Shown piece after piece: positions 53,425-61,212 of a stretch of DNA of 64,000 nt. The stretch lies in the IMG/VR virus record IMGVR_UViG_3300029787_005452, positions 121,198-185,197 of that record; one strand, 5' to 3'. The notes under the pieces were generated by a model, which saw only the letters and a program-made list of their open reading frames with translations, ran no database searches and had not been told where the DNA came from. This stretch comes from a virus. The first letter of the stretch is position 1. Every line of letters starts with the position of its first letter. A program made the translations under genes and the position numbers.

Positions 53425-55353
53425 ATCTAATTGAACGGCTGAAAGTTGATAGCCTTCTCTACCTAAAGCTTCCATTCCATCTATTATACGATCATGGAAA
53501 CCTTTTGTACTATAAGCAGGACCTAAGCCTTGGCTTTCATATAATTTCTTAAACCCAAAGTGACTTGGATCGAGATACTGAGCAGAGAACGATTGAGAAG
53601 GAGACAAGAAACTAGTACTAAGGAAAGTAATTGATAAAAGTAATTCATTATTATGTACAATAAATGATGGACTGCTACTATCACCATTGGCTAGCTTCAT
53701 CTGCGGAAAGCCTAATTTTTTATTTTCAAATATTGAAGAAACACCCATAAGAGATGTATAACCTACTGCAACACTACCACTACCTGACAATGGAGCTCCG
53801 TTGGATGGGAATATTGTCGAACCTAATGCAGCAAATTCATCCCCGTCACTGTATGAAAAACTGCCAGTAAACTCAGGATTTCTTAATTTACCTAAACTGT
53901 AGTTACCTGCTTGAGTAAGGGTTGGAAATCTTTTAGGTCTTTGAACTTCATTATCAAATAAGGGTAATTTATAAGTTTTAACTTTACCTCCGGCGTCCGG
54001 TCGACCGGCTTCAGCAGTTATATCATTACTTAACTTAATTAAGTTAGCATCATTTCCTAAATTAAGTTCTCCCACCACTGTAGCAGAAACAATTTTATTT
54101 TCAGTAGTTAAAAATCTAGCAGTAGAACCAGGGTTAGTAGCACCTCCAAAATGCGTATTAGAAAGACCAAACTTACCATTTATTAAAGTTATATTATTAT
54201 CACCTCTTAAAGATATACCTGTAAGGTCATATATATCTCTATATGGATATAAATACCATGCTGTATTATAATTAGCAGAGTTTGTATTTCTATCATTAAC
54301 GTACCTATATTTGGTTCTTATTGCTTCATTAGTTGCGTTATCTAATGCATCACTATAATGCAAATTAGCATCGGGTCTAAAAAATTCTTCTTGATAAAAT
54401 AAACTCTGTGACGGAAATCTTAATGATCCTCTATACTCAGGAGTATCTTCTAACATAACTCCTGATAATGTTTGATATTCATCTAAAGGATTAGAAAGAG
54501 ATGATACTGTAGTCCATACTGTATGTATGCTATTAGCTCTTGATTCTTCATAAGGAGCTGCACTTATATCAATAACATAACTTTTTGTACTAGTATAAAG
54601 ACCTTCTATATCAGTTCTATTTGTAGAGAAAGTTATTGTATAAGTATCGTTTGCTGATAAATCATTGATAGGAACAGTCATTCGCCTGCTTGTTTGTGAT
54701 AAGTTTGCTTGCTCTAAAGTATCAAAAGATTTAAAATTTGTTTCAATATTAAAGTTATCACCAACATTAAAATTTACAAAATCTCCTAATAATCTTCCAT
54801 TCTCATGTATTGCAGATATTTCAATAGTAAAAGAAGTCGTATCGAAACTTCCGGTAAATCCAGTCGTATCTGTAGATAAATTTACCTGTAAATTACTAAA
54901 GTCGTAAGAAGTTAATACAACTGATTGGGTCTCTATATCACTATTATAATTAAAAAACTTTCTATCAAAAGTTAACTCTCCCACATCATTAATAGTATCG
55001 TTAAAATTAATACTTTTTTGTATAAACGTGTTATTAATAAAATATAAACTATCAAAAAGATAATCTGTAGATGTAATAAATCTATATTTACTATAAAATT
55101 CTAATAAAGGGTAATCTATAAATTTTCTTGCGTTAATAAAATCTAATTGATTCCCATTTGCCCCTAATTCATCTCCAGTTGCAACATAATTATTATCTAT
55201 ACTCAAAAAATTAAAAGTAAAGTCAGGTACAGTTAAAGATGGAGTTCCGATTTTAAGTGGAATTGAGCTACCTAATAAAATTTTATTTCTTTGTTGAGAG
55301 TTATATAAATTCCTAGCCCTCTTTAAGTCGTTAAATGTTGGAGGGTTACTCAT
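53422..55353 (-). CDS. Virion protein with probable trypsin-like (S1) protease domain, 643 aa
   Basis: The N-terminal half is beta-rich with Ig-like stretches (TYTITFSTNRTD). The C-terminal half has the order of a chymotrypsin-fold protease: ITLINGKFGLSNTHFGG with H401, LGNDANLIKLSND with D435 (compare DIALLKL), and NGDSSSPSFIVHNNELLLSI with S559 (compare GDSGGP-x-x-x-x-x-G-x-L). Family spacing is H to D about 45 and D to S about 93; here 34 and 124, so the loops differ. S560 and S561 replace the two Gly after the nucleophile. The start follows the upstream fibre stop by one base. A virion protease or a catalytically dead binding domain are both possible. Confidence 0.65.
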   Translation of the reverse strand: MSNPPTFNDLKRARNLYNSQQRNKILLGSSIPLKIGTPSLTVPDFTFNFLSIDNNYVATGDELGANGNQLDFINARKFIDYPLLEFYSKYRFITSTDYLFDSLYFINNTFIQKSINFNDTINDVGELTFDRKFFNYNSDIETQSVVLTSYDFSNLQVNLSTDTTGFTGSFDTTSFTIEISAIHENGRLLGDFVNFNVGDNFNIETNFKSFDTLEQANLSQTSRRMTVPINDLSANDTYTITFSTNRTDIEGLYTSTKSYVIDISAAPYEESRANSIHTVWTTVSSLSNPLDEYQTLSGVMLEDTPEYRGSLRFPSQSLFYQEEFFRPDANLHYSDALDNATNEAIRTKYRYVNDRNTNSANYNTAWYLYPYRDIYDLTGISLRGDNNITLINGKFGLSNTHFGGATNPGSTARFLTTENKIVSATVVGELNLGNDANLIKLSNDITAEAGRPDAGGKVKTYKLPLFDNEVQRPKRFPTLTQAGNYSLGKLRNPEFTGSFSYSDGDEFAALGSTIFPSNGAPLSGSGSVAVGYTSLMGVSSIFENKKLGFPQMKLANGDSSSPSFIVHNNELLLSITFLSTSFLSPSQSFSAQYLDPSHFGFKKLYESQGLGPAYSTKGFHDRIIDGMEALGREGYQLSAVQLD

Positions 55354-55354
55354 T

Positions 55355-56326
55355 TTATGAAAGACCTGTTATAATACCATCTGTAATAACCATTGATTTA
55401 TCACCTGCGTTACTTGATATTGTAACTGTTCCTGTAAAACCATTACCTGCATGTATGGAGCATGTTGCGCTTAATTTATTAACGAATGTTGTACAATCAC
55501 CACACCCTTTTATACCAGTTCCTATTATAAAAGAATTATTACCAGATAAACCATTATTTAATCCTCCTAAAATACCACCGTTACTTCCGGATAAAATAGA
55601 ATTACTACTTCCTCCAACGATAATATTTCTTTCTCCTGAAGTTATATTATTACCTAGACCTGTACCTATAAAACTACAACTTGAGCTTAAAACTTGATTA
55701 AACGACCCGGCACCAATAAATGAATCACCTGACCGTCTTATGATATTAATCATCCCTGAGCCAATAACTGTTCCAGTATTATCACAACTAAAATTTGTAC
55801 CAGCTAAAATAATATTGCAACTAGATGCAATATTAGATTGTAAAATGGAAGCACTATCCCCTCCTAATATTATATTATTTTTATTACCTGGAGTGTTTAT
55901 AGTATTAGAAAGACCCCCCAATAAAGATCCACAACCAGCACATATTTTATTATTTTGCCCATTTAAAATTGTAGAAAATTTATTGTTATTATTACAACCT
56001 GCTATTAAATGACATCTTCCGCCTATAATTGTACCATAACCAATACTTAAATTATTATTATCTAAGCCGTTTAATACGGTATTAAATATACTACTAGTAG
56101 CGGAATTATTACAGCCTTGTACAACAACACCAAAGCTACTTAAAGCTTTATTGTTACACCCCGCTAAAACTATAGCTTGGGTCCCATTAGTTTCTGAATT
56201 TTCTCCTCCTCCTGATATTGCTGAAACAGGAAGACGTTTAGTCGTACCACATTGATTAACAGGAATAACTTCTGAACCTGATAATTTATCAGCTTCAGTT
56301 AAATTTAATAATGAAACGATTGCCAT
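55355..56326 (-). CDS. Small YadA-like tail fibre with shared anchor module, 323 aa
   Basis: The first 45 residues (LLNLTEADKLSGSEVIPVNQ then CGTTKRLPVSAI) are the clearest copy of the shared anchor-like module. Residues about 45-275 are beta-roll repeats with I-x-GG/I-G-(A/S/T)-G and N-x-x motifs (TIIGGRCHLIAGCNNNN), rich in Cys and Asn. A short C-terminal domain ends in GDKSMVITDGIITGLS. It forms an operon with the protease-like protein, led by a late box. Confidence 0.78.
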   Translation of the reverse strand: MAIVSLLNLTEADKLSGSEVIPVNQCGTTKRLPVSAISGGGENSETNGTQAIVLAGCNNKALSSFGVVVQGCNNSATSSIFNTVLNGLDNNNLSIGYGTIIGGRCHLIAGCNNNNKFSTILNGQNNKICAGCGSLLGGLSNTINTPGNKNNIILGGDSASILQSNIASSCNIILAGTNFSCDNTGTVIGSGMINIIRRSGDSFIGAGSFNQVLSSSCSFIGTGLGNNITSGERNIIVGGSSNSILSGSNGGILGGLNNGLSGNNSFIIGTGIKGCGDCTTFVNKLSATCSIHAGNGFTGTVTISSNAGDKSMVITDGIITGLS

Positions 56327-56331
56327 AATTA

Positions 56332-56338
56332 TATTTAG
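56332..56338 (-). promoter_or_regulatory. Late-type promoter box CTAAATA
   Basis: On the minus strand CTAAATA, spacer TAATT of 5, then ATG at 56326. It directly abuts the divergent GGAAC at 56339. Confidence 0.62.
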
Positions 56339-56354
56339 GGAACTATGATATAAT
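56339..56354 (+). promoter_or_regulatory. Early-type promoter GGAAC-N5-TATAAT
   Basis: GGAAC 56339-56343, five bases, TATAAT 56349-56354, six bases, ATG 56361. Confidence 0.7.
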
Positions 56355-56360
56355 TAACAT

Positions 56361-56597
56361 ATGTTAACTGAAGAAAATTTAATGGATGCAAGGTATCATA
56401 TAATCCTCTTGCAAGAGAAGCAAGAAAAGATTTTTCAAGAGCTTTTAGATGAAATAAAAGATAAACATAAAGAAATGTTTCCGGATTTTGAAAATGAATT
56501 AGTAGATTTTTGCTATAATAATATATATTATTCTGCAAAAGATATAAATAAATTCATAACTGAATTATATTCTAAGGAAATACTCCTTGAAATTTAA
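56361..56597 (+). CDS. Hypothetical early protein, 78 aa
   Basis: I do not recognise this protein. It is acidic and helical, with a coiled-coil-like LLQEKQEKIFQELLDEIKDK segment and a short aromatic C-terminal part. It starts six bases after a GGAAC-type promoter, and the next such promoter lies two bases after its stop. Confidence 0.62.
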   Translation: MLTEENLMDARYHIILLQEKQEKIFQELLDEIKDKHKEMFPDFENELVDFCYNNIYYSAKDINKFITELYSKEILLEI

Positions 56598-56598
56598 A

Positions 56599-56614
56599 GG
56601 AACTACTATATAAT
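56599..56614 (+). promoter_or_regulatory. Early-type promoter GGAAC-N5-TATAAT (DUF932 gene)
   Basis: GGAAC 56599-56603, five bases, TATAAT 56609-56614. Unlike the others, the gene start (56661) is 46 bases downstream; a seven-codon frame (56617-56640) intervenes. Confidence 0.65.
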
Positions 56615-56660
56615 ATATGTATAAAGTTTATGAAAAGTAACAATAAAGTGTAATAAAAAA

Positions 56661-57662
56661 ATGCATAATATAACAGAAAGAGATGCTCAAGTAGGATTGA
56701 GCCAAGCATGGCACGGTTTAACCGATGTCGTTGATGAAATCGACGTTAGTGATAACGTCTTGACTAAATGGGATGTAGAGCGTAAGCCTCTTACATACGT
56801 TGATGTAGATGGTAATGAACAAGAGACAGGATATGGGATCTTAGTTGGTTCAGATGATGATAAAATTATCGGACGTCCTATGACCCCTTCTTATAAAGCT
56901 ATTAGTAATGAGAAGTTTTTAGATCTCGTTAGTGATGCTATGAATAAGCTACCTAAGGCTAAAATTGAATCTATTGGTTCAGTTTGTAATCGAGGTAAAG
57001 TATTCGTAACTGTAAGCTTGGATGGTAAGAGCAATTATAAAGTAGGTGATAGAGAGTTTAAAGACTATCTTAACTTTGGAAATGCTCATGATCAATCTTC
57101 TAAGCTCTGGATCAATAATACCAATACATGTACCGTATGTGATAATACGTTTACATATAACTTAAATGATAAGTCAGCCATGGTTGGTAGTGCTGTTCAT
57201 AGAGGTGATATTGAACTTAAACTTGCTGATCTATCTAATGTAGTGGATGACTTCTTAGGTACTCAAGCAGACTTCCGTCAGAAGTTTAATAGCCTTCTTA
57301 AGAAGAAGATTTCTGATAAGAAAGCCCAGTCATTATTTACTGGATTCTTAATGCGTAATAATCCTAAAGAAGGACTTAGTACACGCTGTTTAAATACAGT
57401 AGATAGCTTGAATACTTTGTTTAAGCGAGGTGCCGGTAACCGAGGTGAGAACTACGCAGATGCATTCTCAGCAGTAACTGACTATTATACGCATAATAGT
57501 ACCCGTGGTAAAGGTAAGAATCGTCTTAACCAATACGTATCATCTGAGTTTGGTTTAGGTCGTATGAATAAGCAAAGTTTCTGGACTGTTATTAATAACG
57601 ACGATCTTGCTAATCGTACTATAGAGAGAGGTACTAAACTTCTTTCTTTGGTAAATCAGTAA
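56661..57662 (+). CDS. DUF932 family protein (phage/plasmid-like, TIGR03299 type)
   Basis: The 333-residue protein has the usual DUF932 features: an N-terminal AWHGLTDVV region, MTPSYKAISNEKFLDLVSDA, GKVFVTVSLDGKSNYKVGDR, LNFGNAHDQSSKLWINNTNT and a C-terminal RGENYADAFSAVTDYYTHNS region. The family is common in phages and plasmids. It has no established biochemical activity that I know of. The gene has an early-type promoter and a leader of about 40 bases, so it is one of few genes here with a conventional untranslated region. Codon use is richer in C than in fibre genes. Confidence 0.82.
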   Translation: MHNITERDAQVGLSQAWHGLTDVVDEIDVSDNVLTKWDVERKPLTYVDVDGNEQETGYGILVGSDDDKIIGRPMTPSYKAISNEKFLDLVSDAMNKLPKAKIESIGSVCNRGKVFVTVSLDGKSNYKVGDREFKDYLNFGNAHDQSSKLWINNTNTCTVCDNTFTYNLNDKSAMVGSAVHRGDIELKLADLSNVVDDFLGTQADFRQKFNSLLKKKISDKKAQSLFTGFLMRNNPKEGLSTRCLNTVDSLNTLFKRGAGNRGENYADAFSAVTDYYTHNSTRGKGKNRLNQYVSSEFGLGRMNKQSFWTVINNDDLANRTIERGTKLLSLVNQ

Positions 57663-57671
57663 CCTATTGAA

Positions 57672-57678
57672 ATAAATA
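57672..57678 (+). promoter_or_regulatory. Late-type promoter box ATAAATA
   Basis: ATAAATA, spacer TAATT of 5, then ATG at 57684. The overlapping TATAAT at 57677-57682 is only one base from the ATG and is less likely to be used. Confidence 0.5.
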
Positions 57679-57683
57679 TAATT

Positions 57684-57878
57684 ATGCAATTCAAAGAAGT
57701 AAGTCAAGGATATACTTTCGTTCAAGAAGAAGGTGAAATGATTCATGCATACGATACAGTTGGGGATATTTCTGGTATACAGCCAGTATTTATTAGTCAG
57801 GTAAGTGTCGATAATCAAAAAGATTTTGAGGTAGAAATATCTTACATCTTAATGGATCACCTTGTAGTGGGTAGCTGA
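57684..57878 (+). CDS. Hypothetical protein, 64 aa
   Basis: I do not recognise this protein. It is acidic and beta-rich (FVQEEGEMIHAYDTVGDISG, FEVEISYILMDHLVV), compatible with a small barrel. It is followed by a strong terminator after about 15 bases and therefore ends the transcription unit that includes DUF932. Confidence 0.62.
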   Translation: MQFKEVSQGYTFVQEEGEMIHAYDTVGDISGIQPVFISQVSVDNQKDFEVEISYILMDHLVVGS

Positions 57879-57892
57879 TAACTTTAAATCGA

Positions 57893-57919
57893 GGGTCTCG
57901 TGAAAGCGAGACCCTTTTT
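57893..57919 (+). terminator. Rho-independent terminator
   Basis: GGGTCTCG and CGAGACCC form a perfect eight-base-pair stem around a six-base loop (TGAAAG), followed by TTTTTC. It is the strongest terminator in the window. Confidence 0.92.
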
Positions 57920-57929
57920 CTTTCTTATT

Positions 57930-58100
57930 ATGAAAATAACAGAACACATGACAACATCAATATTATTGAAATTAAAACTAATTAAAAAACAACTCGAAAA
58001 TAACGAAAAAGAAGAAGCTCTTTCCGGAGTTAATTCTATCTTAGATAACATAGATAGATTTGAAAGCAATGGACCCGATAGTAAAAGCAAAACTAAATAA
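57930..58100 (+). CDS. Hypothetical helical protein, 56 aa
   Basis: ATG 57930 lies just after the terminator; a longer frame would start inside the hairpin and is not credible. The protein is a charged amphipathic helix (LLKLKLIKKQLENNEKEEAL) with a polar tail. No promoter box is evident, so expression may depend on read-through. The family is unknown. Confidence 0.5.
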   Translation: MKITEHMTTSILLKLKLIKKQLENNEKEEALSGVNSILDNIDRFESNGPDSKSKTK

Positions 58101-58230
58101 GTTTTTTATTAAAAATTTTTCTAAAGTATATGACTCTACCCCAGAACTAAAATCCGGGGGTAACGATTACTATTACACAACCAACAAGAGTAGCAATATT
58201 ATATGTTTAATTCCCTTAGGTAAAATATAA
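58069..58230 (+). CDS. Possible small protein, 53 aa, overlapping upstream gene
   Basis: A frame from ATG 58069 overlaps the preceding gene by 32 bases. It encodes a basic, tyrosine-containing peptide (NKFFIKNFSKVYDSTPELKS, then YYYTTNKSSN). Its stop overlaps the TATAAATA of the next gene. It fills an otherwise empty 138-base stretch, but only size, position and composition support it. Confidence 0.4.
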   Translation: MDPIVKAKLNKFFIKNFSKVYDSTPELKSGGNDYYYTTNKSSNIICLIPLGKI

Positions 58231-58233
58231 ATA
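58226..58233 (+). promoter_or_regulatory. Late promoter, exact TATAAATA
   Basis: TATAAATA, spacer AATAT of 5, then ATG at 58239. Confidence 0.7.
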
Positions 58234-58238
58234 AATAT

Positions 58239-60215
58239 ATGCCTAATAGTTACAGTTTCAATAGTTATGGAGATGTACAAGTATTATTTTCTATAACTAA
58301 TAACCTTGATGATGTAAAGAAAGATTCTGTAAAACCATTTTCTTTTATCGAGTTTATAGATAATTCTAGACAAACTCAGAAAGATAACAACACTATAAAT
58401 TTATATAAAATTTATTTACAAAATTGGAATCAACTTAATAATAAATCTAATATTGAAAGCAGTAATATTGTTAAAGAACAATTTATAAATCTTTTTAAAG
58501 AAATAACATTAAAGTTCACATCTCCAGAAGAAAAAAGATATTTACAAAATATAGATTTTTCAAATGAAGAAAATATTTCTATTGCTGTACCTTTTTTCTC
58601 TAGCAAAATTAAAGAAATAATTTTATATTATCAAGAAAGACGTAAAACTCATACAAAAGATTTAAAAGAAATTAAATCAAAAGGTAATAAGACTAACGTG
58701 TCGAATTATATTAAAAGTAAATTACTTGATTTTTTTGAAAATAATGAGAGTGAAGATGTTGAAACAGTAGCGCAAAAATTATCTTCTATACAAAAGTTTG
58801 TTGAAGTAGATATAGAAGATAGTTACGATATATACAATGACTATTTTGATATAGACCCATCTAAGCCACCTGATTTTTATGCTGGAAGTGATACATTTAC
58901 ATTACCAAATATTAAATTTTTAGAAGAAATACCAAAGACTACTACAACTACAACTACTACACCAGAACCTTTACCTGTAATTGATCCATTACCTCCAGTA
59001 TTAGATTTTAAGTCTATTAGTATTACTAACGACGTAGTTGTAATTGCAGGTCAAGAAAACCTTCCCCCAGTCATAACTGAAGCAACTGAAGTGAATATAT
59101 TCTTTGATTCATCTGGCTCAATGAATTCTACATTAGCTCCTTTACAGACTATGAGAGATACTATACTAGATGCTGCCTTAATGCCATTCTATAATAATAA
59201 TAGAGCTCTTTATGAAGAAAAAGTTAACGTAATTGTAGATCCTTCTGAGCGGACCTTTTTAATGTTAGCTACTGCTAATACAAATCCTGCTGCTGATGTA
59301 TTAAATATTGTATTCCAAGATGAATCAACTCCATACGGGAATGAGTCGAGTTATTTAACCCCTACATCAACTTATTTATCTGATATAGTTGGAGCCAGAT
59401 CTAATCTTATTAATAGAACTAATAATAGATATGTTGTATTTCAAGTCGAAACCGACCCCTCTGGTTACTCACCGGCATTTGCGGCATTCTTAGCAGCAGT
59501 AGAAAATGGTACTGGTAGTTATGCTGGTAGTAATGGTTTAAGTCTAACCCCTTATAAAGAAAGAGTAAAATTTGCATTCAGTATTACTCCAGCATCAACA
59601 CCGATCTATTATGCTAACTTAATAGTTGGTGAAATGCAAAACTTTAATTTTGATATACCAGATCTACCGAATTTTATAATTGGACCTATTAACGATGTTG
59701 AAGTAAATGCAAGTATTGCAATAGGGCTTAATTTAAGTCAAAGTAATAATATTGAACTTAACGAGGCAGGTACAATATTTAAATTAATTGAAAATGAAAA
59801 TGATGTAACTGTTATCCAATCGACTAGTATAGGTATTAAAGAAATATCCAACAATAATAATATAAATGTTAACCAATCAACTACTTTCGGTGTTAATGAA
59901 ATATCCAATACAAATGGTATTAGTGTGTATTCATCAATTGATTCTACAAAACTTATATCCAATATAAATGGTATTAGTGTGTATTCATCAATTGATCTAG
60001 TAAATAACATATCCAATTCAAATAGTATTGGTGTTAATCAATCAATTGATCAAGTAAATAACATAGCTAATACAAATAGTATTAGTGTTAATCAATCAAT
60101 TGATCAAGTAAATAACATATCCAATTCAAATAGTATTGGTGTAAATTCATCAATTGATAATCTAGTAAATAACATAGCTAATTCAAATAGTATTAGTGTT
60201 AATGCTGCTGCTTAA
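58239..60215 (+). CDS. Virion protein with von Willebrand A (MIDAS) domain and C-terminal repeats
   Basis: Residues 1-220 are an Asn/Lys-rich helical region. A threonine run and Pro-rich linker (about 240-260) precede a domain that begins VNIFFDSSGSMNSTLAPL. Here D290-x-S292-x-S294 is the DxSxS metal-adhesion (MIDAS) motif of VWA domains, and RYVVFQVETDP plus VKFAFSIT are likely later strands. The last 110 residues are about six 18-residue repeats (N-x-IS/A-N-x-N-x-I-x-V-x-x-SID-x-V). The late promoter marks it as structural. A metal-dependent adhesin on the virion is the simplest reading. Confidence 0.7.
   Translation: MPNSYSFNSYGDVQVLFSITNNLDDVKKDSVKPFSFIEFIDNSRQTQKDNNTINLYKIYLQNWNQLNNKSNIESSNIVKEQFINLFKEITLKFTSPEEKRYLQNIDFSNEENISIAVPFFSSKIKEIILYYQERRKTHTKDLKEIKSKGNKTNVSNYIKSKLLDFFENNESEDVETVAQKLSSIQKFVEVDIEDSYDIYNDYFDIDPSKPPDFYAGSDTFTLPNIKFLEEIPKTTTTTTTTPEPLPVIDPLPPVLDFKSISITNDVVVIAGQENLPPVITEATEVNIFFDSSGSMNSTLAPLQTMRDTILDAALMPFYNNNRALYEEKVNVIVDPSERTFLMLATANTNPAADVLNIVFQDESTPYGNESSYLTPTSTYLSDIVGARSNLINRTNNRYVVFQVETDPSGYSPAFAAFLAAVENGTGSYAGSNGLSLTPYKERVKFAFSITPASTPIYYANLIVGEMQNFNFDIPDLPNFIIGPINDVEVNASIAIGLNLSQSNNIELNEAGTIFKLIENENDVTVIQSTSIGIKEISNNNNINVNQSTTFGVNEISNTNGISVYSSIDSTKLISNINGISVYSSIDLVNNISNSNSIGVNQSIDQVNNIANTNSISVNQSIDQVNNISNSNSIGVNSSIDNLVNNIANSNSISVNAAA
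59880..60202 (+). repeat. 54-base coding repeats at the 3' end of the VWA gene
   Basis: Units encoding NNI(S/A)N(S/T)NSI(G/S)VNQSIDQV repeat with an 18-residue period. Adjacent copies near 60000-60150 are nearly identical in DNA, so duplication is recent. Confidence 0.8.
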
Positions 60216-60256
60216 AAATAAATAAAAAATTTTTATTGTATTACTTTTAAAGATTA

Positions 60257-60263
60257 TTAAATA
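60257..60263 (+). promoter_or_regulatory. Late-type promoter box TTAAATA
   Basis: TTAAATA, spacer ATTAT of 5, then ATG at 60269. Confidence 0.65.
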
Positions 60264-60268
60264 ATTAT

Positions 60269-61180
60269 ATGTTCGAACTATTTTCAGAAGGCTATAGAGC
60301 TTTAATTAGAAACAATACAACCTCTCTTTCATCTGGTTTAAGCGCTGTTTTCTTAACTGATACAGCATCTAGCCCTACTAGTGAAAGTAATGCAAATATG
60401 ACTTATGTTAGAGCTAATACTGCTTCTAATTTACAGTTTACCTTTACTGATTTAGGATATGAAGATTCTGTATCAACTAGCGGAAGTACGAGTTATATAT
60501 ATTTAACATCTTCCGGATTAACAGTACCAGCTGGTACAGGCATTACTGCTAATACATTTGCTAATGATGTGGATCAATACGGTCATATAATTAGCGAGGT
60601 TGATGACTTAGTATATGGTTATTTCAGAGCTTCAGATACTTCTAAAACGTTTATGAATGCAGGTTTAACATTTACTTGGACTACCAACCGGATAGGTCAA
60701 TTAAGTATTGGTGATGAAAATTTATCAGGCTATGATGCATTTTATAAGACCGGTGTTGAATTAGATCTTTTAAATAAGGCTCGTATTGCGTTAGTAAGAA
60801 ACGTAGCAGGTTCAAATTCAAGTACTTTTCATGATACTATTGATGAAATGGTAAATCTAGGTCAAATAGGATCAGGTACAGTACCAGGTGCAGGTGATAA
60901 TAGTAGAGCTACAATAACAATGCTTACTTCCGGACACCAATTATCAGGTCTTAACTTTGGTTCTGGCACTAGTAAGTTTTTAACTGCTGGTGAAATGGTT
61001 ATACCAGCTGCTGGAACGCATACAAATGTAGTAATAATGCTTTATTCAGAATTAGGAGCTTTAAATGATGGTGGAGCTAATGCAATTCCATTGGCAATGT
61101 TCACTGATGATTTTAGCTTTACATTCTCAGAAAATGCGTTTGTGAAACCAACCACTAGTGGTATTATTGGATTTAGTTAA
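60269..61180 (+). CDS. Hypothetical virion protein, 303 aa
   Basis: I do not recognise this protein. It is rich in Ser, Thr, Gly and Ala with frequent beta motifs (FTFTDLGYEDSVSTSGSTSY, GLTFTWTTNRIGQLSI). It has no Cys. The late promoter and composition indicate a virion protein, possibly a decoration, fibre or head-surface component. It follows the VWA protein and may work with it, but it has its own promoter. Confidence 0.68.
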   Translation: MFELFSEGYRALIRNNTTSLSSGLSAVFLTDTASSPTSESNANMTYVRANTASNLQFTFTDLGYEDSVSTSGSTSYIYLTSSGLTVPAGTGITANTFANDVDQYGHIISEVDDLVYGYFRASDTSKTFMNAGLTFTWTTNRIGQLSIGDENLSGYDAFYKTGVELDLLNKARIALVRNVAGSNSSTFHDTIDEMVNLGQIGSGTVPGAGDNSRATITMLTSGHQLSGLNFGSGTSKFLTAGEMVIPAAGTHTNVVIMLYSELGALNDGGANAIPLAMFTDDFSFTFSENAFVKPTTSGIIGFS

Positions 61181-61190
61181 AAATTAATTA

Positions 61191-61206
61191 GGAACATCGA
61201 TATAAT
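61191..61206 (+). promoter_or_regulatory. Early-type promoter GGAAC-N5-TATAAT
   Basis: GGAAC 61191-61195, five bases, TATAAT 61201-61206. A GTG lies six bases downstream at 61213, the normal spacing for this genome. Confidence 0.68.
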
Positions 61207-61212
61207 AAAGAT

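Noticed and set aside
56617-56640. Seven-codon frame ahead of the DUF932 gene as a regulatory leader peptide
   Set aside because: It begins only two bases after TATAAT, so it would lie upstream of the expected transcription start; there is no other evidence of attenuation.
57900-57929. GTG start at 57900 for the 56-residue gene
   Set aside because: It would place the start codon in the loop edge of a strong terminator; ATG 57930 is used instead.
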